From assembly GCA_052315315.1 (NCBI GenBank), contig JBLSDE010000009.1, positions 1-58,453 of the forward strand: DNA of 58,453 nt, in the 5' to 3' direction. The position numbers and the translations under genes were made by a program. The notes under the pieces are model-generated. The model had not been told where the DNA came from and did not search any database. It was given only the letters and a program-made list of their open reading frames with translations. This stretch comes from Cuniculiplasma sp052315315 (GTDB lineage Archaea > Thermoplasmatota > Thermoplasmata > Thermoplasmatales > Thermoplasmataceae). Of this stretch, positions 26,581-36,176 are shown in pieces (position 1 is the stretch's first letter; each line of letters opens with the position of its first letter).

Positions 26581-27043
26581 GATAATCATATATGATCTTT
26601 ACAAGTGGAGAAAGGTATTCAGCTATTTTTTCCAAAAACACTTCATCGGAACTTTCAAATGCCGCCTTACTATCGGAATCGATATCTATTTCGCCTATTG
26701 CCTTATCCCCGTATCTTATGGGCACAACTATTTCGGAATTTGTACTTACAAAGCAAGCCAGATATTCGCTGTTAGATTTTACATCCTTTTCATTTACTGT
26801 CTTGTTTTCAACTATGGCAAGGCTACAAAGACCTTCTCCGACTTTTATCTTTACGTGCTCTGTTGCTTCTCCGTGGAATGCGGAAAGGAGTAAATAATCG
26901 CCTGACAGTACATAAATTCCTGTCCAGTTGAACTTAGAATTTCGTTCGCTTAATTTATCACAAACTTCCTTAAGTGTGTGAACTGCTGACTCATAGAGTA
27001 TATCCTTTAATTCTTTTTCCTGAAACTTTTCAGAAACTACCAC
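26570..27043 (-). CDS. Free methionine-(R)-sulfoxide reductase (GAF domain)
   Basis: A 157-aa stand-alone GAF domain of the fRMsr type, which reduces free Met-R-sulfoxide in oxidative-damage repair. Diagnostic segments are FNWTGIYVLSGDYLLLSAFHG, GEGLCSLAI with Cys73 and LACFVSTNSEIVVPI with Cys97. These correspond to the resolving and catalytic cysteines. The additional resolving cysteine of bacterial enzymes (10 residues before Cys73) is His63 here. It lies upstream of an MFS transporter and overlaps it slightly. Confidence 0.85.
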   Translation of the reverse strand: MVVSEKFQEKELKDILYESAVHTLKEVCDKLSERNSKFNWTGIYVLSGDYLLLSAFHGEATEHVKIKVGEGLCSLAIVENKTVNEKDVKSNSEYLACFVSTNSEIVVPIRYGDKAIGEIDIDSDSKAAFESSDEVFLEKIAEYLSPLVKIIYDYHAQ

Positions 27044-27204
27044 ATGGAGTTATCTTTTATCATAATATAAGACTAATGTTTCGGCACCAAATAATGGATC
27101 ATAAAATATTCCCACAATGAAAGTATTGAATCAAAAAAATAAGGAATATCCAAAAAAACATTTAGAAATAATGAGAAAACTTAAAAAATTTCAAATTTTT
27201 CCTA

Positions 27205-28008
27205 CTAACTATTACAGTAAATATAAATTATTGATACGTTGTCCTTTCCCCCATTTTCCAGTGCTAGATCTACAAGAGAATGACACACCTTTTCTGGATT
27301 TTCTTTGTTTTGGGCAACCAATCTCTTAATGTCATTATCACTGACCATATCAGTCAATCCGTCAGAACAGATTAATATGGAATCCCCCTCTGAAATGGTG
27401 AATACTCCCGAATCAACTTCAACATCCTTACCAACCCCAAGGCAAGAATAAATCTGATTAGTTTTGGGCATTCTATGAGACTTATTTAGATGCTCCAGTT
27501 TAGAATTTACCTTTATAATTGAGCAATCCCCTGAATGAACAAAATAGCCCTGCGAACCGCCTATTGCAACTAAGGTCAATGTAGATGCCATATGATTCTC
27601 TTTTTCCCTCTTTTCGTTTAATTCATTTATGGAGTTGTTAGCCTTTTGAAGAGTCTTGAAGAGAACCTTATCATAAGATACTCCGCTTATAACGAAAGAG
27701 AGATTCTCAATGAAATATCCATAGGATTTTGTCACCGCAACATAGCTTGCCTTTTCCCCATCCTTCATCCCACCAAGCCCGTCTGCTATGGCTGCAAATA
27801 TTAAGGAAGCCTGCTTTTCCTGTGAAAAAAAACTGGTTTCTGATACAAGAAGACTATCCTCATTATTTTCTCTTATTTTACCTGGATGAGTAATGGAATC
27901 AAAAATATATTTGCCTATCTTTGAATTTTTCATTTGTTCACTTTCAGGTTTTGCGTCGGCATTCTTTTTTCCCAATAAACCTCTTACACTGTTAGAATTG
28001 ATTTTCAA
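27205..28008 (-). CDS. PP2C-family Ser/Thr protein phosphatase
   Basis: A 267-aa metal-dependent phosphatase. Motifs run in order: REDxD-like KIRENNEDSLL, the metal-binding AAIADGLGGMKDG, MASTLTLVAI, FVHSGDCSIIKV, ILICSDGLTDMV and the final KDNVSIIYIY. The first 25-30 residues form a polar leader before the domain, so the start may be later (Met26). No kinase gene is adjacent. Bacterial-type PP2Cs usually reverse Hanks-type kinases. Confidence 0.9.
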   Translation of the reverse strand: MKINSNSVRGLLGKKNADAKPESEQMKNSKIGKYIFDSITHPGKIRENNEDSLLVSETSFFSQEKQASLIFAAIADGLGGMKDGEKASYVAVTKSYGYFIENLSFVISGVSYDKVLFKTLQKANNSINELNEKREKENHMASTLTLVAIGGSQGYFVHSGDCSIIKVNSKLEHLNKSHRMPKTNQIYSCLGVGKDVEVDSGVFTISEGDSILICSDGLTDMVSDNDIKRLVAQNKENPEKVCHSLVDLALENGGKDNVSIIYIYCNS

Positions 28009-28263
28009 TGCATAATGATAATACTATTGCTTAATTAATTTTCCCTAAACGAAGACGGTACATAAATGAAGAATATTAATTGACAATAATTATCAACTTT
28101 TCGGAACACGAAACTGCGTGATCATTTATTTTTTGGTTTAAACTAGATAATTATGACATTATATGAAAAATGAAAGAGCGTCTCAATAGAAATAACAAAG
28201 TTTGGAGTCTCATAATTGAATAAAAATATGGACTTTGATTATTATGTTTTGTTTCACTTTTTC

Positions 28264-30864
28264 TCAATCTGCAATTTTGTGAAATATAGTGAGCAATGCT
28301 GGGAAGTAGAATGTTCTGATCAGAAATGTGTCAATGAGCAGTGAAATAATGAAGGCTATTCCTAATTCCTCCAAAAATGCAACTGGGATTAAAGATAGTG
28401 CACCTAAAGAGAAGGCTAGTATAAGGCCAAGGGCTGTGATCGTCTTGGCTCCATTTACCATACCTTTTCTTATACCCTCTTCAAATCCATCTTTTTTAGT
28501 CTCTTCCTTTATGTTTGATGCAATGAATACAGTGTAGTCGTTTCCAATGCTGAAAAGAATTATGAATAATATGACTGGTATTAGATAAATCAACTGAATA
28601 TGCAAAATAAACATTGAAATGTAGTATAAAATAAATGTAGACCATGAAATGCTGAAGAAGGTTCCGGAAATAGCTATTATTGGGTATCTTAATTGCCTGA
28701 AAGCAATCAACAGGATTACAAATATGGAGATAAGTATAAAAATTTCAAGACTGTAATAAATGGAATTGTTCTGGGCCCTTTCATCTATTATCTCTGAAGT
28801 TAAGCCGCCAACAATATAGCTGCTATTTGATCTTAGATGCATTACATCCTGAATCGCTGTATCTGAATAGGGGTTTGAATTCAAGGTAACTATAAATAGA
28901 AAGTACTTACCATGGTCTATTTGAAAATTAATTGGATTTATGCGATTTGATATGTTCTTACCGCTAATGAAAGGACCACTGACTGATGTAACGAATTGCT
29001 CACTTCTAAGAGCGTTTGCTACTTTGATCAAACTCTGATTCTCAGTATTATTAAGATGAGATGTGACAAAGCCTGCCTTATATATAACAAAGACCGGGAA
29101 TATTTTATCTTCACCGAAATTTTGGTATATTAAATTCAAACCTTTCACGGAAGATAGATCCTGAGGAAGTCCCGTATTAAAATTATATGTGGTTGGAACT
29201 GTGTAAAAGAAGTAAACACCCATGGTTCCCAGTATTATAAAAACCAAAGCAACAGCTGATGCTTTTTTCACAGAAAGATCTGTGGTCTTGTAGAAAACAG
29301 AGCTCTTATGGGAGTCATATGTTAAAGGTTTTAGACCTCTTTTCATTATTAATCTGTTTCTTAGAAAATAAACAGAAATGGGTAGGAGTGTTACCTGAAT
29401 CAGTACTGTGTAGATAACCGCCTGAAATAGAACAATGCCCCAATCTAGAAAAGTAGGTACAAAGGAGAAAGTCAGAAGTGTGAAAGCTACGGTTATACCA
29501 CTTATTATCACAGCTTTCCCTGCCGTGTCTGTCGCCTTAAAAATTGCCTCCTTTGGATCCTTTCCCTCCCTTATTTCCCTTCTATAGCGGGAGATTATGA
29601 AAACCAGATAGTCAGTAGATATTCCCAAAATTACGGCAGTTAAGGTGTAATTGACGATAAATGATACGTTACCTATGATTAGACCAGTGATGAATATTGA
29701 AACATAACCCATCAGAAGAGATAGCCCTACCAAGAATAAAGCAACTAAGGAGGACCAGTAAGATACCAGAGTGATAAATATAGCTATTAGAAGTATTATG
29801 AATATCAATCCAAAGGCAAAACCAGATTTTGCAGTAACCTGGGCAGTCTGCACTGATATTGCTCCTGTGCCTGTTACTATGGCACTATTGTTTAGATAGG
29901 TACTCGTTAAGTTTTCTATTTTTGGATATGCGATTTGAGATGGAGATGAGCCGTTTCTGTATTGAAAACCAGATGGAGCGTTAAAATCCACATCCAATAA
30001 CATAATTGCACTATTTGGGCTTACTCCCTGGGATGTAATGAAGGACGGTGCTCCATTAAGGCCAAAATTATAGACATAAAAGTATCCGGGGTCACTGGAT
30101 GAAATAATAGAATAAACAATCTGCCAGGATAGATTAAAGCCTATATCATCAGATACATATGCGGAAGTTGCAGAACTCAGAGAAATTTTATTGCTGAAAT
30201 TAAGTATGCTAACATGAGAAACGACAAAGTTCTGAAGTGGAAATACATGTCCTATCTCATTCAAAGTCAGATTTATGTCCTGTTTGATCAATGAAATCCC
30301 AGAGCCTTTCAAATTCCCAAGATTATATATAAAAATACGTTCGTATGATGAATTGTTAAAACCGCTCTCCCTGGCAGATATATTAATATCGGATTTATTG
30401 TAAGAATAATTACTCCAGTGAACATAGAATTGGTAAGGGAAATTATAGATAATTTGAGATGTGTTATTAATCTTAGAGTACAAAGAATCTACCAGATATC
30501 CTGTGGATCCTGCTAAATTTTCTATGTAAGTTTCATACTCATTTAGTGGGGATGAAACTGCCTTAATTCCCTTTATACCGGACTCGTTTATTGCATCTTG
30601 AAGTTTCAAGACCTTTCGATCAAGTGATAGGTTTGTGTAGACATTTCCCTGAATCACGATCTCCAGACTTTGATCTCTCTGGGATGTGTTTGATAAGATC
30701 TGAGATGCTTCATAGGATTCGCTTCCTGTTGGGGTTGATGTTCCATTTGAATAATTCAGATAGTGTCCATATGACATCACAGCTGGGACGGAAAGTAGAA
30801 TCACAACTATCCATATGGCCAACACAACAAATTTCTTGTTGACTAATTTTTTGCCGTTAATCAT
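28264..30864 (-). CDS. RND/MMPL-family membrane transporter
   Basis: An 866-aa protein with the two-repeat RND layout. Each half has one helix, a large external domain of about 280 or 180 residues rich in N-x-S/T sequons, and then five or six helices. The first helix bundle contains ISTDYLVFIISRYRREIREGKDP and the second SIGNDYTVFIASNIKEE, both equivalent to the proton-relay GxxxDY segment of MMPL proteins. It could move lipids or hydrophobic compounds. It is divergent from the Lrp-like regulator, which may control it. Confidence 0.88.
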   Translation of the reverse strand: MINGKKLVNKKFVVLAIWIVVILLSVPAVMSYGHYLNYSNGTSTPTGSESYEASQILSNTSQRDQSLEIVIQGNVYTNLSLDRKVLKLQDAINESGIKGIKAVSSPLNEYETYIENLAGSTGYLVDSLYSKINNTSQIIYNFPYQFYVHWSNYSYNKSDINISARESGFNNSSYERIFIYNLGNLKGSGISLIKQDINLTLNEIGHVFPLQNFVVSHVSILNFSNKISLSSATSAYVSDDIGFNLSWQIVYSIISSSDPGYFYVYNFGLNGAPSFITSQGVSPNSAIMLLDVDFNAPSGFQYRNGSSPSQIAYPKIENLTSTYLNNSAIVTGTGAISVQTAQVTAKSGFAFGLIFIILLIAIFITLVSYWSSLVALFLVGLSLLMGYVSIFITGLIIGNVSFIVNYTLTAVILGISTDYLVFIISRYRREIREGKDPKEAIFKATDTAGKAVIISGITVAFTLLTFSFVPTFLDWGIVLFQAVIYTVLIQVTLLPISVYFLRNRLIMKRGLKPLTYDSHKSSVFYKTTDLSVKKASAVALVFIILGTMGVYFFYTVPTTYNFNTGLPQDLSSVKGLNLIYQNFGEDKIFPVFVIYKAGFVTSHLNNTENQSLIKVANALRSEQFVTSVSGPFISGKNISNRINPINFQIDHGKYFLFIVTLNSNPYSDTAIQDVMHLRSNSSYIVGGLTSEIIDERAQNNSIYYSLEIFILISIFVILLIAFRQLRYPIIAISGTFFSISWSTFILYYISMFILHIQLIYLIPVILFIILFSIGNDYTVFIASNIKEETKKDGFEEGIRKGMVNGAKTITALGLILAFSLGALSLIPVAFLEELGIAFIISLLIDTFLIRTFYFPALLTIFHKIAD

Positions 30865-31027
30865 ATTTTCCTAAAAAAAAGAGACTGTATTAAGGAATGA
30901 TAAAAAAAATTTTTATTATCTAATACAAGAGCTATCTGAGAAGACTCTTCATAATATTACTCTTGAATAGGGAGAATTTTTATCATGATTCCGCAAAGAT
31001 TATCTACTGTTTTCTTTGTCTGATCGT

Positions 31028-31804
31028 ATGGACGCGGTTGACAAAAAAATACTTTTCTACCTTCTGAAAGATGGTAGAACACCTCAAAGGCAGATTGCTA
31101 AATCTTTGGGTATTTCAGCTCAAACTTTGAACTATAGAATGTCTAAGATGATTGATGATCAGATTATAGAGGATTTCAAGGTTCACGTAAGTCCAAGAAT
31201 TTATGGGATGATTGAGGGATATGCTGCTTTTGTTTCTGAGGAACAGATAGATAGGGACTATGTCAGTAAGTTGAAATGCCTCGAGAAAATCACCCTTTAC
31301 GGTGTTGAAGGGAGTAATGAGGATGAGATAAATAAGAAGATTGAAAACTTCGCCAAAAAGCTAGGTGAGCCAGTTATGAGGTATATTCCTCCTGGAGACA
31401 GGTATTCTGCAAATTCAAAGGAGGTTGATTTACAGATTATTGAACAAATGAGGAAAATGCCAAGGGCCAAAATTTCTGAAATTGCAAAGGCAATTGATCA
31501 GCCTGTGATAAGAGTAAAGAGGAGATATAATTATCTGACAAAGAATAATCTTCTTGCAGTCTTTGCAAAGGTGGATCTTTCAAAGACAGATATTGTTCTA
31601 TTTAGCATATTTTCCAATAATCAGGAGACATTACAACCGATTCTTTCGCAAATTTCAATTTTTCAAATCAGAGATGAGAAATCTGGGGTATTTGTATGCT
31701 ATGCAGACAATATGGTAAATGCTAGAAATGTTATAAATGCAGTCAGGGAGAAGGAGAAAAATTCAGATGTCATGGTTATATATGACTATGAATTCGTCAA
31801 CTGA
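31028..31804 (+). CDS. Lrp/AsnC-like regulator with two helix-turn-helix domains
   Basis: The N-terminal wHTH is typical AsnC (MDAVDKKILFYLLKDGRTPQRQIAKSLGIS). A second one begins near residue 133 (EVDLQIIEQMRKMPRAKISEIAKAI...VIRVKRRYNYL). Each is followed by a short alpha/beta region, so the protein looks like a tandem duplication within 258 aa. A TTG at 31016 is also in frame; the ATG at 31028 matches family N-termini. Autoregulation and control of the divergent RND transporter are likely by position only. Confidence 0.82.
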   Translation: MDAVDKKILFYLLKDGRTPQRQIAKSLGISAQTLNYRMSKMIDDQIIEDFKVHVSPRIYGMIEGYAAFVSEEQIDRDYVSKLKCLEKITLYGVEGSNEDEINKKIENFAKKLGEPVMRYIPPGDRYSANSKEVDLQIIEQMRKMPRAKISEIAKAIDQPVIRVKRRYNYLTKNNLLAVFAKVDLSKTDIVLFSIFSNNQETLQPILSQISIFQIRDEKSGVFVCYADNMVNARNVINAVREKEKNSDVMVIYDYEFVN

Positions 31805-31865
31805 TAAAATTTTTAAGAAAGCAGGAATTAATTAAAAATTTTCACTTTAACTGACAAATATCCCC

Positions 31866-31875
31866 TTTTAAATAA
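31866..31875 (+). promoter_or_regulatory. Strong TATA-like box without an open frame behind it
   Basis: TTTTAAATAA, preceded by a C run (CCCC at 31862-31865), is one of the best TATA matches in the window. The expected transcription start is about 31896, yet no reading frame of useful length follows. Confidence 0.5.
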
Positions 31876-31895
31876 TCATATGGAGGGAATCCAGT

Positions 31896-32101
31896 GTAAG
31901 AGAATCTTTTGAAAACTAAGGTTAGGCAACCTGGAATATTCAAGAGCTAAGTTGAGATTAAAAAAAGTTTGTAAATGCAGTTCCGATGGAAGAGATAAGG
32001 TGCTTAATATTTTGCTTGGGAATTAAACCTATCGTAAGAAGAACAGTTCAAAGAAATGCCGGATGATCTGGAAGTGAGATCTTAATTAAGATCAACTTTT
32101 T
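31896..32101 (+). ncRNA. Candidate small non-coding RNA
   Basis: Predicted only from signals. The strong TATA box at 31866-31875 would start a transcript near 31896. The segment has stops in all plus-strand frames. It ends in a perfect palindrome, GATCTTAATTAAGATC at 32078-32093, followed closely by TTTTT, like an intrinsic terminator. The roughly 205-nt length suits a regulatory RNA. I did not recognise RNase P RNA, SRP RNA or box C/D features. Confidence 0.35.
32073..32101 (+). terminator. Hairpin followed by a T tract
   Basis: The GATCTT/AAGATC arms with an AATT loop can be extended outward by AGT/ACT across a small internal loop, and T5 follows at 32097-32101. It sits about 110 nt before the aminotransferase start, and could end a transcript from 31896 or from the Lrp-like gene. 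Confidence 0.45.
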
Positions 32102-32209
32102 ATTATAAGACCTTAAATTTACACATTTTCAGGTTACAGTGTTTTAAACTCTATTCAGGTGTACAAACATAATTGAAAAATGTTAATAACGGAATAACAA
32201 TAATTCCAT

Positions 32210-33364
32210 GTGCTATCTAAGAGAGTATCAGATGTTTCAGAATCAGCAACAGTCTCTATGGCCAATATGGCCTCCGCGATGAAGAAAGAAGGGAAAGAGG
32301 TCATAAATTTTGGCATCGGGGAGCCAGATTTTCTTACTCCAGAGCCCATAATTGAATATGCTTTCAAGGAGGCTTTAAAAGGATATACACATTATACACC
32401 ATCAAAAGGATTCCCTGAATTAAGAGAAAAAATACTTAAAAAAGTTCTTCCAGGAGATGCCAGAAGTCTGAGTAAAGAGAATGTAATTGTTACGCCAACA
32501 AAATTTGCCATAAATCTTTCCTATCTTGCAATTGCTGATTCAGGGGACGAGATAATAATTCCCGAGCCATATTTTCTATCATACCCTGAAATTGGAAATT
32601 TATATGGCATAAAACCTGTTGGGGTAAAATCCAATGATGATTTCTCACTCAACATGGAGAATATAGAAAATGCCATTACACCCAAGACAAAGGGCGTAAT
32701 AATTTCAAATCCATCGAATCCAACGGGGAAAGTATTCTCCCGTGAACAAATAAAGCAATTACAAAAATTGTGTATTGATGAGGATATTTATCTCATCGTT
32801 GATCAGATATATGAAAAACTTGTTTATGAGGGCTCAATTCAGAGCCCTTTTGAACTGGATCCACAGATGGACCACACCATCTTGATGAGCGGTTTTTCTA
32901 AAAGTTATGCAATGACCGGATGGAGAATTGGTTATATGATCTCAAACAGCGCTTTGATCCAAGCTGCCGATAAGTTTCAACAGCAAACAATCACATGTGC
33001 GCCATCCATATCCCAGATGGCAGCACTTGAGGCACTGAACGACGATGAAAGCCCAGAAAGAATGAGGGAAGTGTTCAAAAAACGCCTTGAGTTGATAACT
33101 TCACTTATAGAAAACATCCCTGGCTTAACACTTAATCGCCCGGAGGGTGCATTTTACGTATTTCCAAAATACGATATAAATTTAAGCTCAGTGGAATTTT
33201 GCCAGGAAGCTCTAAAACGAAAGGGCCTGATCCTGACACCAGGGTCGGTTTTTGGAAGCCAGGGGGAGAACCACTTCAGAATATCCTATGCAACCGACGA
33301 GATAACCATAAGGAAAGGAATGGAAAAGCTAAAGGAATTTATGATGGAGATGAGCAGGATATAA
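32210..33364 (+). CDS. Class I aminotransferase (aspartate aminotransferase-like)
   Basis: A 384-aa PLP enzyme of fold type I. It has GEPDFLTPEPI near the N-terminus, the NPSNPTGKVF motif, and the Schiff-base Lys231 in SGFSKSYAMTGWRIGY. The C-terminal FRISYA carries the carboxylate-binding Arg. The start is a GTG with a TATA-like TTAATAAC about 26 nt upstream. The stop overlaps the next start (TAATG). Aspartate or aromatic amino acids are the likely substrates; a link with tyrosine degradation at 17716-21840 is possible but not shown. Confidence 0.9.
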   Translation: MLSKRVSDVSESATVSMANMASAMKKEGKEVINFGIGEPDFLTPEPIIEYAFKEALKGYTHYTPSKGFPELREKILKKVLPGDARSLSKENVIVTPTKFAINLSYLAIADSGDEIIIPEPYFLSYPEIGNLYGIKPVGVKSNDDFSLNMENIENAITPKTKGVIISNPSNPTGKVFSREQIKQLQKLCIDEDIYLIVDQIYEKLVYEGSIQSPFELDPQMDHTILMSGFSKSYAMTGWRIGYMISNSALIQAADKFQQQTITCAPSISQMAALEALNDDESPERMREVFKKRLELITSLIENIPGLTLNRPEGAFYVFPKYDINLSSVEFCQEALKRKGLILTPGSVFGSQGENHFRISYATDEITIRKGMEKLKEFMMEMSRI

Positions 33365-34335
33365 TGAGCATCGAATCCCTAATTATAATTATTGTTTCCT
33401 TTGCTCTTCTATTGGTCTTATCTGATTTTTTCATGTTGAGAAAATTAAGAAACGACGTGTCAAATATGATGAGTCTTTTAATCGGTGATGAAAGTCATAA
33501 TGATCCAGTTGACATTGTGGCTGGAGAACCACAAGAGGAAAACTATAGTGACGAATCTGAAGAAGAGGAAGAAACAGTAAAGGAAGAATTAAAGGTGGAA
33601 ATTAACAGAGAGGTTGAAAAAATAACGGAGGAGATGAGACACCAGGAATTTATAAGGGAAAAACTTGAAAAGCACTATGTTACCCTGAGAAAAGTAGCCC
33701 GAGATATGATTGATAGTTTGATTTCTCCTCCCCCATATACATCCCCAAATGATACATATATACCGGTACCTGTGATCAACGAACGCCCACTATGGGTTGA
33801 CCTGGCAAAAAATCACATACCTTCTGAAAAGGGGGATCTCCTGAATAGATGGGCTGATTTTGTTGACACTATGAATAAAATAACCGTTATGAAAACTCGA
33901 GTGTTCAGGAACGTAGAAAATTACCTCTTTGGTGGTCTCAATTTCACGAGAAAAGATAGTATTAAATCAGAACCCCAGGAAAATGTCTATTCAATAGATG
34001 CTTTACTTAAACTTATGAATTCAATATTTTTCAATGAAAAACTAAAAATTGAAGTTACTGATGGCAAAAGGGGAAAGAAATTGGCTAAGTCTGTGTTACT
34101 ATCTTTGGGAGACAGTAATCTGGTAAGCGGCTCTAATGATGAAATATCATCCATAGAGGCAAAGATTAATTCATTGCTAAACTCAGAGGAACAATATACT
34201 GTTGAAGGAATGAATGAGCTGGTTGAACTCTTGAAAAATGCCGAGAAAACTAAATCAGAAATTACAGATACACTAAACTGGTTCATCTTTGACAATTCGG
34301 AAATGAAAATGTGTGAGATGGTGAAGAGTGATTAA
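33364..34335 (+). CDS. Membrane-anchored hypothetical protein
   Basis: 323 aa from the ATG that overlaps the aminotransferase stop; the frame is open further upstream (33199), but that part lies inside the aminotransferase gene. One hydrophobic helix (SLIIIIVSFALLLVLSDFFML, residues 4-24) anchors the N-terminus. An acidic, coiled-coil-like stretch covers about residues 50-110 and a mostly helical cytoplasmic part follows. No known domain was recognised. The gene is translationally coupled to both neighbours; its end overlaps nadM by 8 nt. Confidence 0.7.
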   Translation: MSIESLIIIIVSFALLLVLSDFFMLRKLRNDVSNMMSLLIGDESHNDPVDIVAGEPQEENYSDESEEEEETVKEELKVEINREVEKITEEMRHQEFIREKLEKHYVTLRKVARDMIDSLISPPPYTSPNDTYIPVPVINERPLWVDLAKNHIPSEKGDLLNRWADFVDTMNKITVMKTRVFRNVENYLFGGLNFTRKDSIKSEPQENVYSIDALLKLMNSIFFNEKLKIEVTDGKRGKKLAKSVLLSLGDSNLVSGSNDEISSIEAKINSLLNSEEQYTVEGMNELVELLKNAEKTKSEITDTLNWFIFDNSEMKMCEMVKSD

Positions 34336-34852
34336 CGGTTCGAGAGCTTTTATAGTAGGAAGATTTCAGCCCTTTCACCTTGGACATCTTGAAGTCATAA
34401 AGGAAATACTGAAAGAACATAAATCCGTTATAATTGGGATAGGAAGTGCACAGTATTCCCATACTTTACAGAATCCCTTTACGGCCGGAGAAAGACATAT
34501 AATGATCTCCAACACACTGGAGGGTGATGGAATCTTTAATTTTTACATAATTCCAATTGAGGATGTAAATTCCAATCCATTATGGGTTGCCCACGTGGAG
34601 TCTTTAACACCTAAGTTTGATGTTGTCTACAGCAATAACCCAATGGTGAAAAGACTATTTTATGAGAAGAATTACGCCGTTCGCTCAATGGATCTTATTA
34701 ACAGAGTGGAGTGGTCGGGTACAAAAATAAGAGAAAAGATGATCAGCGGTGGAAACTGGGAAAAGGACGTGCCTGAAAAAGTAATAGAAATAATCAACGA
34801 GATAGATGGAGTTCAGAGATTAAGGGATCTATCTAAAGGGGATGAGAGTTAG
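34328..34852 (+). CDS. nadM: Nicotinamide-nucleotide adenylyltransferase (archaeal type)
   Basis: A 174-aa nucleotidyltransferase that joins NMN or NaMN to AMP to form the dinucleotide. It has AFIVGRFQPFHLGH, with the HxGH nucleotide-binding motif at residues 17-20. The second signature WSGTKIREKM is near the C-terminus, and the PNPLW-like segment NSNPLWVAHV is present. The start is a GTG inside the preceding gene's end. With pncA and pncB in the same window, salvage from nicotinamide to NaAD is nearly complete. Confidence 0.93.
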   Translation: MINGSRAFIVGRFQPFHLGHLEVIKEILKEHKSVIIGIGSAQYSHTLQNPFTAGERHIMISNTLEGDGIFNFYIIPIEDVNSNPLWVAHVESLTPKFDVVYSNNPMVKRLFYEKNYAVRSMDLINRVEWSGTKIREKMISGGNWEKDVPEKVIEIINEIDGVQRLRDLSKGDES

Positions 34853-36036
34853 TAGATTATCTGTTCAACTGTTTCTCGATCCATCAGGATATGATCAATA
34901 ACACAATACTCATCAACCTGATGAGCCACATCTGGCATTGTGGTGCTCCAGACAACAGCATTCATCCCCTTTCTTCTGAAGAATGCCGCACAGGTTCCAC
35001 CGCCTATCCCCACGACCCTTGGGGTTCCACCCCTCTTGGAAAGTGCTTCTTTTAGAAGTTGAACAGCTTGGGAATCTGCGGGGGTTGGAATTGGAGCTTG
35101 CTCTCGTTGTACAGTATCAATGGTTATTCTTGATTTGTGACTCTGTTCGAATTCAGATTTCAGCATCTGAATATCATCCATTACATTATCTAAATCGTAC
35201 TGAGGCAAGACACGGCAGTCCATGTAGAAGGTTTCCAGACCAGGAATCGTATTTATATTGTCAACATTTTTCAAGTGTTTTGTTGGTTCAAAGGTGGAAT
35301 AGGGATAGTTGAATATGTCATCTTTACCATTGTACTTTTCGTGTAACATTTTGTCAACCTGAAGAATAAATTCCATACCGTCCCTATTGGCATTAATGGC
35401 ATTTTGGGGCAGACTTGCGTGATATTGCTTCCCCTTTACTGTGATTTGTAGCCACAGTATGCTCTTTTCTGCAGTTTCAATTTCCATACCGTCTTCAACA
35501 CCAGAATCCGGAACGTATATAATGTCATCTTGCCTGAAAATATCCAGATCTAAAAGATATTGGATGCCATATTTGCTTCCTACCTCCTCATCTGCTACGA
35601 AAGCCAGGCCCAAATTGTATTTAAGAGATTCTGGCTTGAGGTGTTTCAGAAGCAGGAATGAGAGGAATACTGCCTGCCCATCGTCAGAGGTACCTCTACC
35701 GTATATTTTATTTCCTTCAACAGTTACCTCAAAGGGCGGTTTGGTCCAGAGCTTTGAATCGCCTTCTGGAACAGTATCTGTATGAGAGATTAGCCATACT
35801 GTCTTTTCCTTATTTCCCACTTTCAATACAACACTTACCCTTTCAACCTCCTTATCGTCCTCTATAGAATAGGTCTTAAAATCTTCAAAACCCATTTCTT
35901 TTAGAATATTCTGTATTACGTGGGCCCTCTCACCTTCACCTGAACCACCGGAAGCTGGACTTATGGACTTAACCGGAATTATTCTTCTGGCCACCTCAAT
36001 AATAAAATCCCTATCGTCTAATTTCATCAAATCCAT
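34849..36036 (-). CDS. M20-family metallopeptidase (ArgE/DapE/carboxypeptidase type)
   Basis: A 395-aa two-domain zinc hydrolase. Metal ligands are recognised in VWLISHTDTVPEGD, YGRGTSDDGQAVFLSFLLL and FVADEEVGSKYGIQYL; the general-base Glu pair is in ADEEVG. The last zinc His is probably in PDVAHQVDEYC. The middle region is the dimerisation insert (WLQITVKGKQYHASLPQNAINA). It is convergent with nadM, with a 4-nt overlap. Peptides or N-acyl amino acids are likely substrates. Confidence 0.88.
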   Translation of the reverse strand: MDLMKLDDRDFIIEVARRIIPVKSISPASGGSGEGERAHVIQNILKEMGFEDFKTYSIEDDKEVERVSVVLKVGNKEKTVWLISHTDTVPEGDSKLWTKPPFEVTVEGNKIYGRGTSDDGQAVFLSFLLLKHLKPESLKYNLGLAFVADEEVGSKYGIQYLLDLDIFRQDDIIYVPDSGVEDGMEIETAEKSILWLQITVKGKQYHASLPQNAINANRDGMEFILQVDKMLHEKYNGKDDIFNYPYSTFEPTKHLKNVDNINTIPGLETFYMDCRVLPQYDLDNVMDDIQMLKSEFEQSHKSRITIDTVQREQAPIPTPADSQAVQLLKEALSKRGGTPRVVGIGGGTCAAFFRRKGMNAVVWSTTMPDVAHQVDEYCVIDHILMDRETVEQIIY

Positions 36037-36176
36037 GTCTGGATATAGTTTGATTGCGTATAATTTATTTTCTACGCTGTGTCATTTAGATGAGTATCAA
36101 AATTGAGGATGGTTAAATATATAGATTATATAGGTTATATTGAAGATAATAGGGATATATTGAATTGAAACAGGAA

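Noticed and set aside
27117..27329. 70-codon plus-strand frame between the fRMsr and PP2C genes
   Set aside because: Its second half is antisense to the PP2C gene and the first half is low-complexity Lys/Asn sequence; no independent support.
28009..28263. Dyad TTGACAATAATTATCAA upstream of the PP2C gene as an operator
   Set aside because: Three of its positions break the symmetry and the region is very AT-rich; not above what chance would give.
31896..32101. RNase P RNA or SRP RNA in the 31.9-32.1 kb gap
   Set aside because: The conserved elements I would expect of either RNA are not recognisable, and the segment is shorter than usual for both.
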